Shown here: positions 54,283 through 64,000 of the stretch, piece after piece
Layout of the letters: each line of letters opens with the position of its first letter
Numbering within the stretch: position 1 is the stretch's first letter
Assembly (NCBI GenBank): GCA_948567375.1
Contig: OX419757.1
Span: forward strand, 49,352,001-49,416,000
Source: Lunularia cruciata
Taxonomy: Eukaryota > Streptophyta > Marchantiopsida > Lunulariales > Lunulariaceae
Direction of reading: 5' to 3'
DNA: 64,000 nucleotides
Notes under the pieces: generated by a model
Database searches by the model: none
Told to the model about the DNA's origin: nothing
The model's input: the letters and a program-made list of their open reading frames with translations, nothing else
Translations under genes and position numbers: made by a program

Positions 54283-54486
54283 CTATATAAGTACATAAAT
54301 TATCAATTCCCAAACATGGTCATAAGTAAGCACTGGAAGGACAATATGATCCGGGTTTCCTATCACCGACTCCATGAATACCACCCCAAAGTGTGTCACC
54401 ATCCAATCTTGTAAGTAGTCACAATGTAAAATCTGAAGCCTAATGAGAAAATGATTTTGGAGTGACAGATTGGGAGCATGGGACAT
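54283..54486 (-). CDS. Leader-type ORF of a third retroelement (67 codons)
   Basis: It starts MSHAPNLSLQNHFLIRLQIL and contains THFGVVFMESVIGNPDHIVL and PVLTYDHVWEL. The 44-residue block from its FLIRL to PVLTYD lines up without gaps with the leader ORFs of B and F: Phe1, Gly22, Pro39, Val40, Tyr43 and Asp44 in all three. It also shares HF-G, Met26, Val29, Pro33 and Leu38 with B. No primer site or LTR edge can be placed confidently, although AGCATCAAAGG on minus at about 54506-54516 is a weak initiator-Met-like candidate. It could be part of D's leader or of another lost element. Confidence 0.5.
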   Translation of the reverse strand: MSHAPNLSLQNHFLIRLQILHCDYLQDWMVTHFGVVFMESVIGNPDHIVLPVLTYDHVWELIIYVLI

Positions 54487-54649
54487 CCCATGCTCAAATG
54501 CGGCCTTTGATGCTCTACTACTTGCGCTCTGCTACAACTCTTGCTCCTAACGCCCTCCTCCCTTTCCACTCTCCCTCACCCATATACATCAAAACACTTG
54601 GACAATATAAGATCATAACCCATGTGCCAATTTTATAGATGTACATAGA

Positions 54650-55369
54650 TTGCTCACATGGCAATGTCTCATTTGTGGGATCTATCAGACAACCTACTTC
54701 ACTAATGTAGAGATAACCATGATAAAATATCTTTTTATGGGCCATGTAAACCACAACAAAACAGCGTATCCCATGGTGACCTTGCTCATGAAGCTCTTCA
54801 AATCAATAAGACAACTCACATCAACAATGGGCAAGCCATCTTCTTTCAATTGTTACATGGAGGAAGACTTGTGGACTGGGCAAAGATGTTTTATCATTGC
54901 ACTTAAGAGTTGATAGAGCAATTGTAGACCCACAAGGAAACATTTGTCTCTCTCCATTCATCTCGCACTTTTATATTAGGATGAGGTTGTTGAAGAGGGA
55001 AGAAAAATTGCTCTTCCCAACACATTACCGTATTGAATATCATCAAGCCTAGCCCAAGCATGTAGAAGAGACCAAGAAGTACAAAGATGCATTTCTCAAG
55101 TATTAGAAGACTAGGAAATAGGTGCAAATCAACAAGGCTATGGGAGCAAGCACAAGCAAAGAAATGGCAGCCGTGATGTTGGTCTAGACCATGAATAGAC
55201 ACCGGCTTAATCCCCAAGTTGTGGACTCTTTGAATGACAAGAATTCCCAATTTGAGGATGGATCAAGATTGGGAAGCAAAGGTGGGAGTGACCATAATCA
55301 CAAGAAACTCCCCATACATAAGAATACCAAGTCAATATGGAGAAGTAATTGTCACCAATTGTGGGTGTA
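54650..55369 (+). pseudogene. Decayed plus-strand relic, possibly of the LTR-borne ORF type (part 1)
   Basis: An open stretch at 54650-54913 has WTGQRCF where the giant-LTR ORFs have INWARCFH; the alternative frame reads LVDWAKMFYH. Downstream in broken frames are ICLSPFISHFYIRMRLL (compare FAAHFYLGLNLL) and LLFPTHYRIEYH. The order and spacing resemble the conserved block of that ORF, but identity is low and frames are broken. The assignment is tentative. Confidence 0.35.
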
Positions 55370-55947
55370 TGTAATATCATTAGCTAGATAGATTATCTAG
55401 ATGTGGAATTATCTAGGTAATTTCTTTAAGGAAATGATATACAATGGTCTAAGTAGATTAGATAGAGGTGTCATTAAATGAGTACTTCCATTAATAGAAT
55501 AGAGACCAAAAAGACCATAAAAACTTCAAAGCCAATTTCAAAGGCCTAACAAAAACTTAAGCCTCAAAAATTTGAATCTTCCATTCCTTTTGGGAGAAAA
55601 AGTGTTGCCTTCTCTCCCCTATTTGTCTTGTCAAGGTCTTTCCAATTTTACCTCACCCATGTTGTTTTGAGCTTCCTATAAGAAGATTCCCCAAATGTTC
55701 CTTTAGATCAAACTTGTTTGACCAACCAAATAGAACAAGATCAACATGTCACTAATTCATACAACTAATCTAAGGGTGGCTTGTCGATATGTCACAAATC
55801 TATGTATTTAATCCAAGGGTGTAGCTTCCTTTGTGAGGATGCTCTTTGCTATATAATAAACAAAAGGTGCTTCTTTAGAGCATTGGAGTATTGAGGAATG
55901 AGACCTTGTGTTTCTCTTGGATTTTTTCATGTCCTTGGAACATTACA
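55370..55947 (+). repeat. Solo B-type LTR, plus orientation
   Basis: The LTR starts TGTAATATCATTAGC and ends GGAACATTACA, matching B's LTR termini (TGTAATACC...GGAGTATTACA). It has the same TATA-like box (55850-55860) and the conserved TTGTTTGACCAACCA and GGTGGAGCTT-like segments. No primer site or internal sequence follows. The flanks GTGTA and AGGTA agree only at three of five bases, so the target duplication is eroded or absent. Confidence 0.8.
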
Positions 55948-57600
55948 AGGTAGTGACTCTAGAATGGGAGACTTCTTTCTCCCAAATAGAAGTGTCCTCC
56001 AAAACTAAAGGACGCAATATGGAGCAAGGCATGGAGGTAAAGTCTGCTCCCATGACCAAAGTGGAGTTGGGAGTACTAGACCACTACCAAATAAGAGGAG
56101 AAAGCCATGGTAGACAAGGAAGAGAATATCCAAATATCCTAATTGCAAGTAAAGAAGACCTCTCCTTTGATATTGGTGATCTCTACACCTATTTGTGATC
56201 ACCCACAAGAAGGGGAAGCGTCCCTAACACTGCAACAATATGAGTCTAGATCCAATCCAATCCATTCCCATTGGCCTACAAGGATCCAACGTTAAATTAC
56301 CTTGTGAATTATCCACCCTTGCTGATCTGGATTATTTACATGTCAGGGCCACTGCTAAGGGACATGGAGGACCTATTGCTTGCTTACTATGAGATCAACG
56401 TAGTGGTGACAGACTGCAAATTCTTGATAAAGTTCATATTTGGGAGAAGCTAAGAGCAAAGGAGTTAACTAAGGCTCATGCAAACATTAAATGTTTGGGA
56501 GCTCCACTCATTGCAATTCAAGGGCATTGCCAATACCAAGAGCAGCAGCTGAACCAAGTGGGAGCTTGAGAACTTGCACCATTGGAAGGAGGGCCTAGGG
56601 TTTTGGAAGGGAGAAGTTACCCCACTATGAAACTCCACCAAGCAGGACCAAAGGAAGGGAGATGGTCCAAAGTACCAAACTATCACACATTTAAGAATTG
56701 GAGGCTACTCTTGCAGACAAGGATGTGGAGTTGCAAAAAACAAAGGAGAGCTTAATGCTCTATCCATGAATTACAAAGTTTGGAAGAAAGATAACAACAT
56801 TGTGTTGGAATAATACCGAGTGGAGCTATGCCAAGTCAAGGCTGAGCTTGTAGTGATTGAGTTGGTTATTTCCTAGAGGGAAAAGTCAGCCCAAGAAGAG
56901 AAGCTATGTGAGAAGGATGACAAAATGGTCTTGATAAATAAGGAGATATCAAGATCACAACAATTGGCCTCCCAATTGTACTCCAACTTACTATCCATTA
57001 AGGAGAAGTCTCAGTGTTGTATGGAGGAGATGAAGAAGAAGCACAAGGAGAAATTGAGTGCTAAGAATGAAGAGTTTGCATCTCTCAAGCAAGAAATAAA
57101 GGTTTTCTATCTCCAGAGCACCAAGAAAAAGTAAGCCCTCAACATGGATGTTGAAAAATCTTGAATGCATGTTGAGGAACTGATCATGATTGTCAATAAC
57201 CACAAGGAATATGAGCAGATCCTCCATGTGCATTTGGAGCTACAGTCCATTTGGGATACATTGAATGCAAAGCAAATGTAGGTAATCATAAAGTGGAGGA
57301 TATTGTGAATTAGTTGAAAAATCAAGGAGAAGTAGTGGCTTTGACTTAGTCTCATCACACAAAATTAAGAGAACTAAATTCAAAGGTACATGCTTTGGAA
57401 GCAAAGAAGTATTCAACCAAGCAATTGGCTGAATTTGATGAGAAGATGCGGAAGATGCGGATGTTGACAAAAAATTTGTGAGCATCTTGACCAAGATCAG
57501 CCACAAATTGGAGGATTACAACGAGCATATTGATGAACTAATCTGAAGATGCAAGGGAGAAGATGAATCAAGAAGGCCAAGTGGGTCAAGGAAGTAGTTT
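55948..57600 (+). pseudogene. Decayed plus-strand relic (part 2), coiled-coil rich
   Basis: It continues the interrupted relic after the solo LTR. 55948-56198 is open (ASKEDLSFDIGDLYTYL), then frames break. From 56700 the sequence becomes Lys/Glu-rich: 56925-57134 reads MVLINKEISRSQQLASQLYS, MEEMKKKHKEKLSAKNEEFA, SLKQEIK, a clear heptad-like coiled coil. This resembles the position and character of the coiled coil in the LTR-borne ORF, but no sequence-level match could be shown by eye. Confidence 0.35.
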
Positions 57601-58046
57601 TGCCATGTAATTATAGGAGTACAGATGTATAGTAGGTCACACTCAAGATCTGATTGTCATATCAAGACCATTTGAGTTGTCATATCATTGGAGTCAAGTC
57701 TCATCGTCATGGGAGACAATTAGAGTCAAGCATCACCATGATGGCATGTCATCAAGGACAAGATGTTTGCAGGGGTAACCACTCTGGTGCTACAATGTGT
57801 GTATAATCTAAGGGATGACAATAATCATGTACAATAGGACAACATTGCCAATGCCATATCATTGAGACCATTCTCTTGATGTCTAGTTGGAGTCTTTTGA
57901 TAGGTAGTGTACAATAGGCATCCTTTGTAGGTGGTATCATGACATTAATTAGTATGATAAAGTTAGTACATTAGGTTTTGTCTTAATGAGAGTTAACTCA
58001 AGGATTGTGACATTACACAACCATAGATACACCCCATTTTTTTTGT
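57601..58046. other. Unassigned AT-rich spacer
   Basis: Repeated short phrases (ATCATGGGAGA, GTCATATCA) without coding motifs. It probably belongs to the decayed relic on its left. Confidence 0.35.
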
Positions 58047-58701
58047 AATAAAAGGTATAAGATGAATCACCCCAACATAGTATGAGTTTAGGCACATGAA
58101 AAATTCTAGTTTCATAATTTGGTTCTCCACATTTGTTTATGCTTAGTCTCCAATTGCCTTTGTATCAATGAGTTGGATTCTATATTGAGGATGATGCAAT
58201 GAGTTATTCCATGATCCTTAGCGCATCAATGTTAGTATAGTGTATGTGTTGTGATTGTTGGGTGGAGTAGTGGAGCTAATTTTGGAGGCCTATACAATGT
58301 ATTAGCTCTTGAAAATAGAAGTATCCCATCCCTTTGAGAGAAAATTCTTTCCTTCTCTCCTCCTTCCCAATAGTTTATCTCATCAAGAGCTTTCCAATGG
58401 TACTTTAGCCATGGAATTTTGAGCTTTCTATAAGAAGATTCTCTAAAGATTCCTTCTAGTCAAACCTGTTTGACCAACTAGATAGGACAAGGACCAACAT
58501 GCCACCCATCTAGGCAACTAATCTAAGGGTGGAGCTTGTGGACATGTCATCAATCCATGTATTTGATCCAAGGATGGAGCTTCATTTGAGTGGATCCTCT
58601 TTGTTATATAATAAAGACAAGGTGCTCCTTCGGGACATCGGAGTATTGAGTACGACGCTTGTGTTTCTCTTGGGAGGTTCTCCTATCCTAAAAATATTAC
58701 A
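58047..58701 (+). repeat. 5' LTR of B2 (start uncertain)
   Basis: It ends AAAATATTACA at 58701, followed by the primer site. It has the TATA-like box at 58605-58616 and the blocks GAGCTTTCCAATGGTAC and CAAACCTGTTTGACCAAC shared with the 5' LTR of B. The left edge is placed at TGTAATAAAAGG only by analogy; the first 250 bases are poorly matched. Confidence 0.7.
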
Positions 58702-58702
58702 A

Positions 58703-58720
58703 TGGTATCAAAGTAGGTGT
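58703..58720 (+). promoter_or_regulatory. Primer-binding site of B2
   Basis: TGGTATCAAAGTAGGTGT, one base after the LTR. The first seven bases are those of the initiator-Met primer site. Confidence 0.8.
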
Positions 58721-58841
58721 TTTAATCCAAGAGAGTGGATCATCACTCTTTGAAGAATATGGGCTACTAAAATTGAGTAATTTTGAGGGGAGAAAACATA
58801 GTGCAATTGTTAGACAAGGAGTGTTTTAAAGAAAAGATGGG

Positions 58842-59045
58842 ATGGAAGCGCTTGGAGGACAATTTCTTACACCCTACTTTCTATTCTTGAATCAATTCCA
58901 CATCAAGATTATATATATCCAGCATGAGCAAGTGAGAGTATATCTCGTTTATCATTTTGGAGTAGAGTTCATGGACATAATGATGAATTCACCAAACTTG
59001 GTGATTCTACCTGTGGTGGTATACCATAGAGATTGGGATTTGTAA
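58842..59045 (+). CDS. Leader ORF of B2 (67 codons)
   Basis: It starts MEALGGQFLTPYFLFLNQFH and contains YIQHEQVRVYLVYHFG and ILPVVVY. About two thirds of residues are identical with B's 24281-24490, and the ATG is at the same distance from the primer site (about 120 bases). The reading frame has stayed open while gag around it is broken. The D of the PVVxYD motif is His here. Confidence 0.65.
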   Translation: MEALGGQFLTPYFLFLNQFHIKIIYIQHEQVRVYLVYHFGVEFMDIMMNSPNLVILPVVVYHRDWDL

Positions 59046-59264
59046 ATCTACATTCTATTATGGTGCAATGAATCTAAATATACCAAATACGTTCCCTTTT
59101 AATACACAAGTAGAAATCCGTTATGTGGTTAGATCAAAAGTGATGTTTAGACATTTTGTAGTTTGCAATTTGGTGTAATATTATCAACAAGTGATAGTCT
59201 TTGAGGTCCCAATGGTAGTCCTAATAGTCATTGTTCCCTCTCAAGTGATCATATTAACCTTCTA

Positions 59265-59829
59265 TTGAAGAAGAAAGTAGCAATTGAGTGTTTGCAAGGT
59301 GTACAAATCATGGATTTGCAATTGTATGGTCTGATGCAAGGAATGAAAGGGGTGATGAATGAGTTTAGGGAGATCAAGTTGAAAATGGAGACATTGCAAA
59401 CTCAGGTACATACCTTCAAGAACAATCAAGTAATGCAAGAAGGGGAAGCATCACAACACCTAACACCAGCAATCAAAGTACCTGAAGAGCCACTCATGCA
59501 AATGACACCTAACTCGGTCAACTACAAAGCCACATTGTTACTACAAATGAAGAAGATGTGAAACCTTGAGCCTTATAAGGGATAATATTCCATGGAAGTA
59601 TTGGAAAACTTGATTTCTAGAATGAATCAATATCTTTGATAATTCACAATTGAGATCATTGATCATTCTACAAGCATTTTTGCATATGGGTACTTGATCA
59701 ATAGAGTCCTCATATGGTATGATGCATAGGAACAATCATTGTTAGTAGAAGAAATGGAGGTCACTTGGATGGCCATGCAAGAAGAGTTGCTCAAGAATTC
59801 CCAATATATGGATTCCATGCAGATGGTCT
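59265..59829 (+). pseudogene. Gag start of B2
   Basis: The 98-codon frame 59265-59561 (KMETLQTQVHTFKNNQVMQE, NYKATLLLQMKKM) corresponds to B Gag at 23959 downward. It then stops at TGA. The rest (ISRMNQYL, IIDHSTSIFAYGYLINR) is readable in frame only with stops, until F2 begins. Confidence 0.82.
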
Positions 59830-60521
59830 TGTAACACCCATTTGTGCATGTGTGTGGTATTGTGATATTAAGCTTCGTATTACAAGTACTTAAGAGATAT
59901 TATTTATATAGAGATAAAGGATGGTTCTATATTAGTCATGGTTAGCTAAAGTTAGTCATAGCTAAGATAGAGTGGACTTTACTTTAGAGGAAGTAGAAAA
60001 AATGAGCACCACTATTTTGGATTTTAGTGTGTTGACTTGGTATTATTCCTAGGTGTTTGGCTTTGAGAAAAGAGTTGAGAACTCTTGGGCCCGCAAGCCT
60101 TTTTGTTTTGGATTCTTCTTTAGTCCAAGGATAGCCCATGTGAAGGAATCCTTGACTTAGTGGTTGGGTCAAGATAAGACCACATGCTTAGGGGAATATG
60201 CCCATGTGAATGGATATTCCTTTCTACTTTTTGACTTTACTTGAATTTTAGTATAGTAACTTGAGTTACTATGGTAATTAGTAAGTTTGGTACGTAAATA
60301 TTTCAGAAGTATATAAACAAGGGGTGAGGATGTACTTATCATCCTTTCATTTGCAACTATCTCTCTCTCATTGAGTTCTCTAGTGAGCAATGTCTTGAGT
60401 CTTGGAGTGTTAGCCTTGGAGGAGTATGATGGAGTTGGGGTTCCTTGCCTTCTTAGTCCATGGTGCGCTACCATAATAGCCATCAGAGGTTCATCCTGAG
60501 TGAGAGACAGGCCGGCTCACA
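59830..60521 (+). repeat. 5' LTR of F2
   Basis: TGTAACACCC to GGCTCACA, 692 bp, about 95% like F1's LTRs by eye. The TATA box TATATAAA is at 60310-60317. Confidence 0.95.
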
Positions 60522-60525
60522 TTTT

Positions 60526-60543
60526 TGGTTCCGTTGTCGGGAC
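60526..60543 (+). promoter_or_regulatory. Primer-binding site of F2
   Basis: TGGTTCCGTTGTCGGGAC, four bases after the LTR. It differs from F1 by one C to T change at a CpG. Confidence 0.82.
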
Positions 60544-60562
60544 CTCTCTAGAAGGCAAGATA

Positions 60563-60733
60563 ATGTTCCGCGTCCAATTCTACATTAGGCAAAAGGAGGC
60601 TATGAGAGCTCACTTGGAGAGAACATTAGGAGAGGAGAGGGCTGAACTTATGTTAGAGAACCAAGATCCATTTGTATACCTTGTAGTTCATTATGATGTC
60701 TTTGAGGTGATTTTGTACATCTTGTACACATGA
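60563..60733 (+). CDS. Leader ORF of F2 (56 codons)
   Basis: This is the same ORF as F1's 40783-40953, with the same length and start 20 bases after the primer site. It differs at about two residues (PFVYLVV and DVFEV). It remains open although the Gag-Pol that follows is broken. Confidence 0.6.
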   Translation: MFRVQFYIRQKEAMRAHLERTLGEERAELMLENQDPFVYLVVHYDVFEVILYILYT

Positions 60734-60752
60734 GAGGAATTGGAGAGATTGT

Positions 60753-63700
60753 GTGAGGAGAGATGGGGAAGAGGAGTCTTGGGAGACTTTGACTTCAGCA
60801 CTCATTGAGAACTTTCTTCCTGATGAGAGTTATGAGAGATTGATGAGTGAGGTTACATTTCTCAAGCAAGGAGAAGGAGAGAAAGTGAGAGTCTGTGTGG
60901 AAAGAGTGGAAAAGTTAGAGTCCAGATTTTGCATAGTGTTGAGGAAGGGTGGGGAGATGTGGAGACTACAATGATTGGCATAGGGGCCATGCTCACCAAG
61001 AATTTTGTGGGAGGGTTGAGACCACAAATTAGAAGCAAGGTGAGATATGAGAAACCTTCTTCCAAGGTTGAAGCTATCAAGATCGCAATTCATATGGAGG
61101 AGAGTTTGGAAGGAGATGAGAGTGATTTGGTGGTGAAGGAGGTTGTGCATCCTCCTCAATGCTACAAGTATGGTGGAACTTCTGATACTTTGGTGGCAAG
61201 GATTGCACCACAAGTAGTGGTTGCTCCAGTTCTTGCACCTCCACCAAAAGATCCACTTCAAACCATCACAGAACAACTTGCGGATCTCAAGATCAATGTA
61301 GTGCAACTATGGGAGAAGAGAGAGGTGGATCAGAATGTAGGGAGAGGGCCTAGGAGTTATGGAAACTATCCATATAGAGGAGTTCAACCAGCTAACAATT
61401 TCAATGATAGAAATTGTTTTGGTTGTGAAGGAAGAGGCCATATCCAAAGGAATTGCCCAAATTCCACTTACCATGGAGGAAGGGGTTATGAAGGAGCCAA
61501 TAGAAGGAAAGAGGGTGGTAGTGAAACCCAAGTGGCTCCTAATCCAAACAAAGGTACGGGGATATATCCATAGATGTGGTGGAGAGTAAGTATGAGAAGG
61601 GAGAGTGGTCAAACTCTAAGGGTTTTAATTTGGAGCTTTTGGCACAAGAGAAGAAGAGAGCTCATTTTGCAGAGGATGTTCACTCTTCTCAAGGATTTAC
61701 TTCAAGCAAGGATACTCTTATGTCTACTAGGAGCACTCGCACCTCAACACCATCAACAACAAAGACTCCAAGGAAGAAGTTGGGGATGGAGGACTTCTTG
61801 ATCTCAAAGCAACAATGGAACTACAATGTGTTGGAGGATGTTGGTAGTCACAAGGCTAACATCACAGTGGGCCAATTAATTGCTTTGAACCCTACCTTGA
61901 GAAAGGAGCTTAGAGGTGGTTTGAGTTCTACAAGAAGCAAGAAGAAGAAGCACACAAAAGTTCCAGTATCAATGGGGGTGGTGGATGCCAAGCCAGCACC
62001 ATGGGAGGCTTGTGAATATGCCTCCAAGATTGATGTGAGAGTGAATGGTCACAACATCAAGGATGCATTGGTTGATGGAGGATCAACAGTGAATGCCATG
62101 TCAGAAAGGTTGATGAAGAAGTTGGGTATGATACCCTCAAGATCTTCAACATTTGTGGTGAGCATGGCAAACAAGCAACAAGTTCGAACAGTAGGGGTGA
62201 TGGATAAGGTAGTAGTTTCAGTTATGGGAGTTCAAAATCTCATGACTTTCCAAGTCTTGAAGGATTCAAGCTATGACTTACTTCTTGGGAGGCCATGGTT
62301 GAGGGCAGCACGCACAACTGATCGATGGCACAAAGGGTACTTGAGGATTAGGCCATCAAACCATAGAGTCACAGTTCATGTGACTAACACCACCAACACT
62401 TCACATTCAAATACACCATCTTCTGATTATTGGGAATCAGATTCTGAAGAAGGAGCTTCAGGTGTGGACACAAGCATGGAAGAGGAGACTTCCACGGAGG
62501 AGGATGAATCTGAATCTGATTCAGATGTGTATCCTTTGTGTGCTATGGATTTTGCTCCTAAGCCAGAGGTTTTGAAGGACCAGACAAATCACCATTGACA
62601 CTTGAGGAGGTAGAGAGAAGGTTATCTACCCTCAAGTATGGCCCAAATGTTACCAAGGAGGAGAAGGTGAGATTTGAGGAGATTTTCCGCAAGTTCATCC
62701 ATGTGTTTGCTTTTAGTTACAAGGATTTGAAGGAAGTCACCTTGGAGGAGCACAAGATAGAGGTGGAGTCACATGCAAGACCAATCCACCAAAAGCAACG
62801 TCGCATTAGTCCACCAATATCTTTGGTTGTGAAGGAGGAGATTGATAAGCTCAAGGAGGTTGGATTTATCTTTGAGGTGGAGAATTCAGAATGGGTGTCT
62901 CCAATTGGCATTGTGAAGAAAAGGAATGGCAAGCTTCGGGTATGTGTGGATTACAAGAAGCTTAATGTTGTTACCAAGAAGGACTACTACCCATTGCCAT
63001 TCATTGATGAGATCTTGGAGGAGGTTGCAGGTCATGAGAGGTACAGTTTTGGAGATGGTTATAGTGGATACAACCAAATCAAGATTGCACCAGAGCATCA
63101 ACAACTCACCACGTTCACCACACCTTGGGGAACTTACGCTTTCAAGGTCATGCCTTTTGGGCTTTGCAATGCTCCAGCCACATTCCAATGGTTCATGAAC
63201 AAGGTATTTGAACCTTTCATTGGGAAATTTGTGAGAGACTTCATTGATGACTTTTGTGTCTATGGGAGCAAGGAGGAGCACTTTGAGCATCTAATCAAAG
63301 TCTTGCAATGCTTGGATGAGGCAAATGCATCACTCAACCCAGAGAAGTGCATTTTTGGATATGAAGAAGGTCTAATTTTAGGGCACATCATCTCCAAGGA
63401 TGGAATAGCAGTTGATCCTAAGAAGGTGAGGAAAATCTCAGACCTTCCATTCCCTTTAAGCTTGACAAAGTTACGCCAATTCTTGGGGATGGTTGGGTAC
63501 TATAGGAGGTTCATCTTCTCATTTTCCAACAAGGCTTATATAAGCATTGACCATCTACATGAAGAAGGGTGTAGATTACATGGTGATTTTGGAAGACAAG
63601 GAGGCTCTCAAAGCTTTTGAGGAGCTCAAGCAATCCCTTGTTGTAGCTCCAATTCTTGCTAAACCTGATTGGAGTAAGCCTTTCATCCTCTACACTGATG

Positions 63701-64000
63701 CTTCTAATGTAGCTATAGGATGCACTCTTAGTCAATTAGACCAAGATGGGCATGATCATCCAATAGCTTATGCTAGTAGGCAGATGGTTTCAGCAGATAA
63801 GAACTACTCTGTCACGGAGAGAGAAGGGTTGGCAGTGATCTTTGGTCTCAAGAAGTTTAGACACTACTTGATTGGAGGGAAATCCACCATTGTCATGGAT
63901 CACAAGGCTTTGAAGTACATCTTCAACAAGCCTAATGTTGAAGGGAGACTAGCAAGGTGGATGATACTCTTGTTTGAGTATGACTACACCATTGAGGATA
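60753..64000 (+). pseudogene. Gag-Pol of F2, N-terminally deleted and frameshifted
   Basis: The segments are Gag 60753-60974 and 60929-61573 (zinc knuckle CFGCEGRGHIQRNC near 61420), spacer and protease 61576-62598 (LVDGGSTVNAM near 62070), and reverse transcriptase 62595-63620 (GYSGYNQIKI and FIDDFCVYGS intact). RNase H is in a shifted frame from about 63540 (YTDASNVAIGC near 63690). Frame breaks occur at about 60950, 61575 (a small insertion or change creating TAG), 62585 (deletion around PEVLKD) and 63535 (YISIDHL where F1 reads ALTIYMKK). Integrase lies outside the window. Confidence 0.93.

Larger units (their letters stand above)
58047..59829 (+). mobile_element. Element B2, plus-strand copy of B, cut by F2
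   Basis: LTR, primer site (58703), leader ORF and gag start occur in the same order and spacing as in B, but on the opposite strand. At 59829 the gag region is interrupted by the F2 LTR. Whatever remains of B2 lies beyond the window. Confidence 0.85.
59830..64000 (+). mobile_element. Element F2, plus-strand copy of F, 3' end outside window
   Basis: 5' LTR 59830-60521, primer site 60526-60543, leader ORF, then a damaged Gag-Pol to the end of the window in RNase H. The left flank is GGTCT (59825-59829). Compared with F1, about 1.5 kb is missing between the leader ORF and Gag (see 60740-60770), including the zinc-knuckle leader ORF and the Gag start. It is older than F1: frameshifts and many substitutions. 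Confidence 0.95.

Overview
The window is a block of nested, mostly decayed LTR retrotransposons from what is almost certainly a land plant with a large, repeat-rich genome. I recognise no host gene, tRNA or rRNA. The plant call rests on the element types: Ty3/gypsy elements with tRNA-Asp-like primer sites and a GYSGYNQ reverse transcriptase, a chromovirus-like element with an initiator-Met-like primer site, copies that differ mainly at CpG and CHG sites, and deep nesting. Angiosperm, gymnosperm, fern or lycophyte cannot be decided from this window alone.

Layout. Element names are mine. D is an old, minus-strand Ty3/gypsy element that hosts most of the rest. Its pieces lie at 49125-49600 (Gag N-terminus), 25503-27478 (Gag, zinc knuckle, protease-like), 14829-15421 (linker) and 11171-11985 (reverse transcriptase). 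Four insertions break it. A (1-11170) has giant LTRs and is cut by the left edge of the window. C (about 11986-14828) is an old truncated LTR of the A/E family. B (15422-25502, duplicated site TACTT) is chromovirus-like. E (27479-49119, duplicated site GCATC) is a second giant-LTR element. B's own 3' LTR is split by a solo A-type LTR (15557-19323), and B has lost its integrase end to a pair of fused F-type LTRs (19420-20450). E's reverse transcriptase is split by F1 (33872-41673). F1 is a young element with near-identical 679-bp LTRs and one uninterrupted 1,608-codon Gag-Pol frame.

Right of E, the sequence runs from the D Gag N-terminus into a 2-kb pyrimidine-rich region with 60-bp and about 100-bp tandem repeats (50560-52690). 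A roughly 28-bp minisatellite (52694-53010) follows, then eroded retroelement sequence with a solo B-type LTR (55370-55947). Next is a plus-strand B copy (B2, to 59829), into which a plus-strand F copy (F2) is inserted; F2 starts at 59830 and runs off the window.

Main points of interest. (1) The A/E family has 3.7-3.9-kb LTRs that carry their own sense-strand reading frame of about 850 codons: a globular N-terminal part, an acidic linker and a long coiled coil. (2) Five of six LTR copies have an in-frame stop at one of two neighbouring Trp codons in this frame. (3) A 44-residue block aligns without gaps between the short leader ORFs of B, F and a third element. (4) F1 carries an extra zinc-knuckle ORF between its primer site and Gag. 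The nesting order is internally checkable, because the D reading frame is restored exactly when E and one copy of its duplicated site are removed.
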